NCBI GenBank assembly: GCA_031255035.1
Contig: JAIRTI010000058.1
Location: 1 to 8,092 of the forward strand
Reading direction: 5' to 3'
DNA from: Desulfovibrio sp.
Lineage (GTDB): Bacteria > Desulfobacterota > Desulfovibrionia > Desulfovibrionales > Desulfovibrionaceae
DNA length: 8,092 nt
Numbering within the stretch: position 1 is the stretch's first letter; every line of letters starts with the position of its first letter. Position numbers and translations under genes: made by a program. Positions 1-5,202 of this stretch are shown here, piece after piece. Below the pieces are notes generated by a model. The model was given only the letters and a program-made list of their open reading frames with translations, searched no databases and was not told the DNA's origin.

Positions 1-1
1 C

Positions 2-850
2 CGGGTGCTTGTCATTGGCGGCTCGCGCGGCATGACCGGCGCTCCCCGCCTCGCGGCCCTGGGCGCTCTTCGGGCCGGAGCGGGCCTTGTCCACCTCGCC
101 CTGCCGGGCGGCGCCGCCCATGAGGCGGGCGGCGCGCCGCCGGAGTTCATGACGCGCGCCATCGGGCGCGGTCCGTTTTTCACGGCCGACGACGTCGAGG
201 CCGTCCTGGCCCTGATGGAGGCCGTCAGGCCGCAGGCCATGGCGCTTGGTCCTGGCCTGGGCAGAGACGCGGGCACGGCGGCCATGGTCAGGGCGCTGCT
301 TGCAAGGCCCTCCCGCCCTCCCTGCGTGGTTGACGCCGACGCTCTGTACGCCCTGCGCCCCAATGCGTCTGCAGGTGAAGAAGACCCATCCGGCCTCCTG
401 TCGCCCTCCGACATCATCACGCCCCATCCGGGCGAAGCGGCCGCGCTTCTGCCGGAGCGTTTTTTCGCTCAACGAGCGGGAACGGACGGCCGCAGCGCGA
501 AGGGCGTGCAGGACCGGCGTCCCGATGCCCTGGCCGCGCTGATCGAGGCGTGCGGGGCGGTTGTCGCGCTCAAGGGCGCGGGTACGCTCGTCGGCCGGCG
601 CGGCAAACCGGTCGTCTTGTGCCCGACAGCCACGGCCGCTCTGGCCGTGGGCGGTTCCGGCGACGTGCTTGCCGGAGTTATCGCCGCCAAGGCCGCGTCC
701 GGCATGGCCTCTTTTGACGCCGCCTGCCTGGGCGTCCATCTGCACGCCAGGGCCGGGGAACTGCTCGAAAACCGGGCGCCGGGCGGGCATCTGGCCGGCG
801 AAATCGCCTCCGCCGTCCCCCTGGCCTGGAAAGAACTGTGCGCGCCGTAA
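2..850 (+). CDS. nnrD: ADP-dependent NAD(P)H-hydrate dehydratase, C-terminal part (5' end outside window)
   Basis: This is the dehydratase (CARKD, ribokinase-like) domain that repairs NADHX and NADPHX, damaged hydrated cofactors, using ADP (or ATP in some homologues) in the cytoplasm. Seen in the sequence, numbering from the GTG at 5: GGSRGMTGA at 4-12, GPGLGRD at 82-88, VVDADAL at 108-114, TPHPGEA at 139-145, ALKGAGT at 188-194 and the nucleotide-site loop GGSGDVLAG at 216-224, whose Asp220 is the expected catalytic residue. The frame is open to the left edge, with an Arg codon before the GTG. That GTG lies inside the family's first conserved strand, so it is not the true start. In many bacteria this domain is fused behind an NnrE epimerase domain; the missing upstream part cannot tell whether that holds here. 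The 3' end overlaps tsaE by 13 bases. Confidence 0.93.
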   Translation, partial: RVLVIGGSRGMTGAPRLAALGALRAGAGLVHLALPGGAAHEAGGAPPEFMTRAIGRGPFFTADDVEAVLALMEAVRPQAMALGPGLGRDAGTAAMVRALLARPSRPPCVVDADALYALRPNASAGEEDPSGLLSPSDIITPHPGEAAALLPERFFAQRAGTDGRSAKGVQDRRPDALAALIEACGAVVALKGAGTLVGRRGKPVVLCPTATAALAVGGSGDVLAGVIAAKAASGMASFDAACLGVHLHARAGELLENRAPGGHLAGEIASAVPLAWKELCAP

Positions 851-1332
851 GCTACAGGCTGCGCGACACGCAGGCCACTCGCGCCATGGGGGAAGCCCTT
901 GGCGCGGCCCTGTCCTCCTGCCGTCCCGGCGTCCTGCTTTTGTACGGGCGGCCGGGGGCCGGAAAGACGACTCTGGCGAGCGCCCTGGCGCGCTCGCTGC
1001 CGGGCGGCGAACACGCCGAAACCTCAAGTCCCAGCTTTACCATCTGCAATATCTATTATACATCTCCGCCAGTGCATCATTTTGATCTCTATCGTCTCCC
1101 GGCCGGGGCCGCCAACGAGGCCCTGACGGAATCGATGGATGACGGCGGCTGCCTCACCCTGGTTGAATGGCCGGAAAACATGGCTGACGGCGACATGCCC
1201 GGCGACGGCGTGATCTGCCGGCTGCATCCGGGCGCGGACGAAAGCCGGACGGCCGAGTTCGAGGCCCTGGGCCCGGAGGGCGAAGCCGTCCTCGACATGC
1301 TGCGCGCACTTCATCCACTTCAGCAAGGATAG
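838..1332 (+). CDS. tsaE: tRNA threonylcarbamoyladenosine biosynthesis ATPase TsaE
   Basis: TsaE is the P-loop ATPase that works with TsaB and TsaD to make N6-threonylcarbamoyladenosine (t6A37) on tRNAs reading ANN codons. Its ATP hydrolysis is needed for TsaBD turnover. At 164 residues it has the usual family size. Visible motifs are the Walker A GRPGAGKTT at 37-45, the switch-like SPSFT at 64-68, HFDLYRL at 81-87 (Asp83 matches the essential Asp of E. coli TsaE) and VEWPE at 109-113 (Glu110 matches the conserved Glu). The GTG start at 838 is chosen because it keeps the N-terminal strand and helix before the P-loop and has GGAAAG at 828-833 four bases upstream. The first ATG in frame, at 886, would lose 16 residues. 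It overlaps nnrD by 13 bases, so translation is probably coupled, and it ends 3 bases before the aspartate kinase. The nnrD-tsaE pairing is common in bacteria. Confidence 0.95.
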   Translation: MRAVSYRLRDTQATRAMGEALGAALSSCRPGVLLLYGRPGAGKTTLASALARSLPGGEHAETSSPSFTICNIYYTSPPVHHFDLYRLPAGAANEALTESMDDGGCLTLVEWPENMADGDMPGDGVICRLHPGADESRTAEFEALGPEGEAVLDMLRALHPLQQG

Positions 1333-1335
1333 TCT

Positions 1336-2571
1336 ATGCACATCATCGTTCAAAAATTCGGCGGCACCTCGGTCGCCGACAAGGAACGGATGCTCCAGGT
1401 GCTGGGAAAGGTCAAAAATGGCCTTGACGGCGGCGCCAAGATGCTGGTCGTTCTCTCGGCGCGCGCCGGGGAAACCAACCGCCTGCTGGCTCTTGCCGCC
1501 GAATGGTCCGACGAGCCCGACCCGGCGGAATGCGACGCGCTGGTCGCCACCGGCGAACAGGTCTCCGTCGCCCTGTTCACCATGCTGCTCAAGGACGCCG
1601 GCATCAAGGCCCGCTCGTGTAACGGGCAGCAGCTCGGCATCGTTACCGACGCCACCTTTTCCAAGGCGCGCATCCGAAACATCAATACCGATACGATCCA
1701 ATGCCTGCTGGAGGAATTCGACGTGCTGGTAGTGGCCGGCTTTCAGGGAGTGACGGACGACGGACGCGTCACCACCCTGGGCCGGGGCGGCTCCGACACC
1801 TCGGCCGTGGCTCTTGCCGCTGCGGCCAAGGCCGACCTCTGTGAAATCTATACCGATGTCGAAGGGGTGTTCACCACCGACCCCAACATATGCGGAAAGG
1901 CCAGAAAGCTGGATCGCGTCTCCTATGACGAAATGCTGGAAATGGCGAGCATGGGCGCCAAGGTGCTTGAAATACGCTCAGTCGAATTCGCCAAAAAATT
2001 CAAGGTGCCGGTGATGGTGCGCAGCACCTTTTCCGACGCCCCCGGCACCCTTGTAACCCAAGAGGAAGAGAGCATGGAACATATCATGGTTTCCGGCATC
2101 GCCTATGACAAAGACCAGGCCCGTATCACCCTTCGTTCCGTGCCGGACCTGCCCGGCGTGGCCGCTTCCATATTCGGTCCTCTGGCCGAAAACAAACTCT
2201 CCGTTGACATGATCATCCAGAATCCGAGCCGCGAAGGCGTGACGGACATGAACTTCACGGTCAGCAGAAAAGACCTGCGGCGCGCCCTGTCCATCATGGA
2301 GGAGACCAAACAGAAAGTCGGCGGCCTGGAGGTGCTTTACGACGATAACGTGGCCAAGGTGTCGGCCATCGGCGTGGGCATGCGCAACCATGCCGGCGTC
2401 GCCGCCAAAACCTTTGCCTCGTTGCAGCGGGAAAATATCAACATCATCATGATCAGCACCTCGGAAATCAAAATAAGCTGTATTATTGACGAAAAATATA
2501 CCGAACTGGCCGTGCGCACGCTCCACGACGCCTTCGGGCTTGAACACAGCTCCTACCTGGAACAGGCATGA
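1336..2571 (+). CDS. lysC: Aspartate kinase (alpha subunit, with two ACT domains)
   Basis: It phosphorylates aspartate to 4-phospho-aspartate, the first step towards lysine (and diaminopimelate), threonine and methionine. At 411 residues it has the length of monofunctional aspartokinases of the Bacillus LysC / Corynebacterium class; there is no homoserine dehydrogenase fusion. The kinase domain carries KFGGTSV at 7-13, TTLGRGGSDTSA at 146-157 and YTDVEGVFTTDPN at 172-184. Two C-terminal ACT domains follow from about 263. The first contains VPDLPGVAASIF at 269-280. The second contains the inhibitor-site region NHAGVAAKTF and MISTSEIKIS. Feedback control by lysine, threonine or both is expected from these domains but cannot be assigned here. 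The ATG at 1336 has AAGGA at 1325-1329 with 6-base spacing. The stop overlaps the cimA start as ATGA. An internal start for a separate regulatory subunit is listed separately. Confidence 0.97.
   Translation: MHIIVQKFGGTSVADKERMLQVLGKVKNGLDGGAKMLVVLSARAGETNRLLALAAEWSDEPDPAECDALVATGEQVSVALFTMLLKDAGIKARSCNGQQLGIVTDATFSKARIRNINTDTIQCLLEEFDVLVVAGFQGVTDDGRVTTLGRGGSDTSAVALAAAAKADLCEIYTDVEGVFTTDPNICGKARKLDRVSYDEMLEMASMGAKVLEIRSVEFAKKFKVPVMVRSTFSDAPGTLVTQEEESMEHIMVSGIAYDKDQARITLRSVPDLPGVAASIFGPLAENKLSVDMIIQNPSREGVTDMNFTVSRKDLRRALSIMEETKQKVGGLEVLYDDNVAKVSAIGVGMRNHAGVAAKTFASLQRENINIIMISTSEIKISCIIDEKYTELAVRTLHDAFGLEHSSYLEQA
2061..2072 (+). promoter_or_regulatory. Internal ribosome binding site inside the aspartate kinase gene
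   Basis: This purine-only run contains AGGA at 2063-2066, seven bases before the in-frame ATG at 2074. It sits at the linker between the kinase domain and the ACT domains, where related aspartokinases start their beta subunit. The same bases also encode a Glu-rich linker, so coding constraint could explain them. Confidence 0.5.
2074..2571 (+). CDS. Predicted internal-start beta (regulatory) subunit of aspartate kinase
   Basis: An in-frame ATG at residue 247 of the aspartate kinase would give a 165-residue protein holding both ACT domains and no catalytic core. Immediately upstream is a purine-rich run, AGAGGAAGAGAG at 2061-2072, with AGGA seven bases from the ATG. This is a better Shine-Dalgarno placement than most internal methionines have. 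Established knowledge: B. subtilis, Corynebacterium and Thermus aspartokinases are alpha2beta2, and the beta chain comes from an in-frame start in the same gene, at about residue 250, giving roughly 160-170 residues. Position and size match. That this start is used here is inference. A chance purine-rich stretch encoding the Glu-rich linker (EEES) is the alternative. Confidence 0.6.
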   Translation: MEHIMVSGIAYDKDQARITLRSVPDLPGVAASIFGPLAENKLSVDMIIQNPSREGVTDMNFTVSRKDLRRALSIMEETKQKVGGLEVLYDDNVAKVSAIGVGMRNHAGVAAKTFASLQRENINIIMISTSEIKISCIIDEKYTELAVRTLHDAFGLEHSSYLEQA

Positions 2572-4187
2572 AACAGATCACCCTCTACGACACGACGTTA
2601 CGGGACGGCAACCAGGCGGAAGACGTCAACCTGTCCCTTGAAGACAAATTGAAAGTCGCCCTCAAGCTTGACGAGTTCGGACTGCACTACATCGAGGGAG
2701 GATGGCCGGGCGCAAGCCCCATAGACACGGGCTTTTTTCAGGAAATCGCCGCTTACGACCTGAAAAACTCGACCATGGTCGCCTTCGGCTCGACCCACCA
2801 CCCCGGCAACACGGCCAGGACCGACAAGAATCTCAAGGCCCTTGTCGCCTCCAAGGCCAAAGCCGCCGCCATCGTGGGCAAAAGCTGGGAGGTGCATGTC
2901 CATGAGGCGCTTCGCGTCACGAGCGAGCGCTACCTTGAGGTGGCCGCCGATTCCGTGGCCTTCCTGAAACAGTCCGTAAAAGAGGTCTTCTTCGACGCCG
3001 AGCATTTTTTTGACGGCATGGCCGACAAGCCCGACTACGCCCTGGCCGTCCTGGGCAAAGCCCATGAAGCCGGGGCCGATGTGCTGGTTCTGTGCGACAC
3101 CAACGGCGGCGCCCTGCCCCAGGATGTCGCCATGGCGGTGAAACAGGCGCGCAAGGCCCTGCCCGGCGCGGTTCTGGGCATTCACACCCACAACGACTGC
3201 GGCATGGCCATCGCCACCGCGCTTGCCGGGGTGGAAGCCGGATGCGCCATGGTCCAGGGCACCATCAACGGCGTTGGCGAACGCACGGGCAACGCCGACC
3301 TTATCGCCCTTATTCCGGTGCTTGAGTTGAAAAGCAAAGGCGCGTACCGCTGTCTGCCCGAAGGCAGACTCAGCATGCTGCGCGCCGTGTCCAACTATGT
3401 TGCGGAAGTGGCCAACATGGCGCCTTTCAGCCGTCAGCCCTTTGTCGGCCGTTCGGCCTTCGCGCACAAAGGAGGCGTACACGTCAGCGCCGTCAACCGC
3501 AAGTCATCCCTCTACGAGCACATCGACCCGGCCAGCGTGGGCAACGAACAGCGCATCCTGCTCACGGAACTGGCGGGCCGCAGCAACATCGTTTCCATGG
3601 CCAGACGCTTCGGCTTTCATCTGGACAAGGACGAGCCCGTGGTCAAGGGCCTGCTGGCCGAACTGAAAGAAAAATCCGCCATGGGCTATGACTATGCCGC
3701 GGCTGAAGCCTCGGTGGAACTGCTGCTCCTGCGTAAGCTCGGCCGGCGCGGCGTGCGCGACTTTTTCAAGCTCCTCCAGTTCCAGGTGCTGGAAACCAAG
3801 CGCCTGGCCGAAGGCGTGCCCCTGTCGGAAGCCACGGTCCACCTTGAGGTCGAGGGCGCGATGGAGCACACGGCGGCCTACGGCCAAGGCCCGGTCAACG
3901 CCCTGGACAACGCCCTGCGCAAGGCCCTGTACGGCTTTTACCCGCAACTTAATGAAATGCGCCTTGTGGACTTCAAGGTGCGGGTGCTGACCGGCGCCGA
4001 CCAGAACAAGGGCACGGGCTCTCTGGTCCGGGTCTTGATCGAATCCGCCGATCAGACCAACAAATGGGTCACGGTGGGGGTTTCCTTCAATATCATCGAG
4101 GCCAGTTGGCAGGCGCTCATCGATTCCATCACCTACAAACTGTACAAGGATGAAAACGTCAAGCGCGGCAGGGCCCTGGAGGACTGA
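2568..4187 (+). CDS. cimA: (R)-citramalate synthase CimA
   Basis: It condenses pyruvate with acetyl-CoA to (R)-citramalate, the first step of the threonine-independent route to 2-oxobutyrate and isoleucine. The 539-residue length fits CimA. The TIM-barrel domain has DTTLRDG at 8-14 (Arg12 and metal ligand Asp13), the metal-binding HTHND at 206-210, NGVGERTGNADL at 234-245 and FAHKGGVHVSAV at 308-319. IEGGWPGASP at 42-51 is characteristic of the citramalate synthase branch rather than of 2-isopropylmalate synthase. The C-terminal LeuA-type allosteric domain runs from about 400 to 525 and is probably the site of isoleucine feedback inhibition (family knowledge). The ATG overlaps the aspartate kinase stop (ATGA) and has only a weak Shine-Dalgarno, so translational coupling is likely. 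Homologues are often misnamed isopropylmalate or homocitrate synthase; the motif set and linkage to aspartate kinase favour CimA. Confidence 0.93.
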   Translation: MKQITLYDTTLRDGNQAEDVNLSLEDKLKVALKLDEFGLHYIEGGWPGASPIDTGFFQEIAAYDLKNSTMVAFGSTHHPGNTARTDKNLKALVASKAKAAAIVGKSWEVHVHEALRVTSERYLEVAADSVAFLKQSVKEVFFDAEHFFDGMADKPDYALAVLGKAHEAGADVLVLCDTNGGALPQDVAMAVKQARKALPGAVLGIHTHNDCGMAIATALAGVEAGCAMVQGTINGVGERTGNADLIALIPVLELKSKGAYRCLPEGRLSMLRAVSNYVAEVANMAPFSRQPFVGRSAFAHKGGVHVSAVNRKSSLYEHIDPASVGNEQRILLTELAGRSNIVSMARRFGFHLDKDEPVVKGLLAELKEKSAMGYDYAAAEASVELLLLRKLGRRGVRDFFKLLQFQVLETKRLAEGVPLSEATVHLEVEGAMEHTAAYGQGPVNALDNALRKALYGFYPQLNEMRLVDFKVRVLTGADQNKGTGSLVRVLIESADQTNKWVTVGVSFNIIEASWQALIDSITYKLYKDENVKRGRALED

Positions 4188-4196
4188 CAGGAGACC

Positions 4197-5177
4197 ATGC
4201 TTCACGTCTGCCTCTGTTTTGCCGACTTTTCCGGCGATTACTACAAGCGCGCCCTGGTGACGGCCGCCTCCGTCTTCGCAAACACGGCCTCGCCCGTCTG
4301 CCTGCATGTGGTGCATGACGACACCCTCGACCCCGAGGCGGCGAGACGTTTCAACGCTCTGGCCGACGGCCGCGGCAAACAGGTTCAACTGCATAACGCC
4401 CAAAAAGTCCCGGAGGACATCGAACGGCAGATGCCGCGCGCTATCAACCGGGGCTCTCTCTACCGGCTCATGCTCCCGGAAATCCTGCCCTGTGAACGGG
4501 TGCTGTATCTGGATTGCGATATCGTCTGCGAATGCGACGTGTTCGAGGTCCTATCACAGGACATCGGCGATTGCTTCATGGGCGCAACGCGTTTCGGCAA
4601 GGAAAGGGTGCCCTATTTCGTCAAGCGCCAGGGGCTTGACGCCTCCCGCTATATCAATTCCGGCGTGCTGCTGCTCAATCTGGATAAACTGCGCCGGGAC
4701 ATGCCGAACTTCATCGCCACGCTTTTCAACGCCATCAAGGAATATGACGGCAAGGTCACGGACCAGGAAGCCCTGAACATCGTATTCAACAAGCGCCCGG
4801 ACGCCTTTTTCTTCATGCCGGAAGCCTACAACTTCCGCATCTGGCAAAAAGACCACGCCGCCCTGCCCCTGAGCGACTACGCCGGAAAAATACTGCACTT
4901 TTCAGGCAGAAAGCCCTGGGAACAGTTTTCCCACGCCTCCATCCATTACTGGAAATACCACAGCGCGCTTTTCCCCGACGACAAGGTCTTTGAGCGCATA
5001 ATCACCCTGCCCTCCTATGAATACGCGCATCTGTGCGCCTTCATGCTGCGCGCCCGCTTCGCCCGGCGTCTGGTCAGACGCCTGTACGAATGCCGTGAAA
5101 AAGGCCTCTTCAAAACCCTCTTCGACAGGATGACGCAAGGCTCCGGCGAAAGCCGCCCCGGCGCGAAAAGACGGTGA
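4197..5177 (+). CDS. Glycosyltransferase family 8 protein (LPS galactosyl/glucosyltransferase-like)
   Basis: A 326-residue retaining glycosyltransferase of the GT-A fold, family 8 (relatives include LgtC and WaaJ), which moves a hexose from a UDP-sugar to a surface glycan. Visible motifs are the metal and nucleotide-sugar binding DxD in LYLDCDIV at 103-110 (Asp106, Asp108), INSGVLLLNLDKL at 153-165, the DQEALN segment at 189-194 and the C-terminal HFSGRKPW at 234-241, which supplies the second metal ligand (His234) and pyrophosphate contacts. The last 60 residues are rich in Arg and Lys with aromatic residues and may attach it to the inner membrane surface, as in LgtC (inference). AGGAG at 4189-4193 lies 3 bases before the ATG, rather close, and the gene begins 9 bases after cimA. 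The acceptor and sugar cannot be read from the sequence. It has no obvious functional link to the upstream genes. Confidence 0.92.
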   Translation: MLHVCLCFADFSGDYYKRALVTAASVFANTASPVCLHVVHDDTLDPEAARRFNALADGRGKQVQLHNAQKVPEDIERQMPRAINRGSLYRLMLPEILPCERVLYLDCDIVCECDVFEVLSQDIGDCFMGATRFGKERVPYFVKRQGLDASRYINSGVLLLNLDKLRRDMPNFIATLFNAIKEYDGKVTDQEALNIVFNKRPDAFFFMPEAYNFRIWQKDHAALPLSDYAGKILHFSGRKPWEQFSHASIHYWKYHSALFPDDKVFERIITLPSYEYAHLCAFMLRARFARRLVRRLYECREKGLFKTLFDRMTQGSGESRPGAKRR

Positions 5178-5202
5178 ATGACGGAAGCGGTTCACAGCAC
5201 AA
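5178..5202. other. Convergent intergenic junction between the housekeeping block and the AT-rich block
   Basis: Only 25 bases separate the glycosyltransferase stop from the restriction gene stop. A 5-base inverted pair, GTGAA at 5174-5178 and TTCAC at 5191-5195 with a 12-base loop, overlaps the first stop. It is too weak to call a terminator, although a run of six T follows at 5205-5210. Base composition changes here: 39 of 60 bases are G or C at 5041-5100, against 17 of 60 at 5221-5280. No direct repeat, tRNA end or integrase site is visible. Confidence 0.6.

Noticed and set aside
2598..4403. Long minus-strand ORFs (294 and 299 codons) opposite cimA and the glycosyltransferase.
   Set aside because: These are typical shadow ORFs of high-GC coding sequence; the plus-strand products have complete family motifs.
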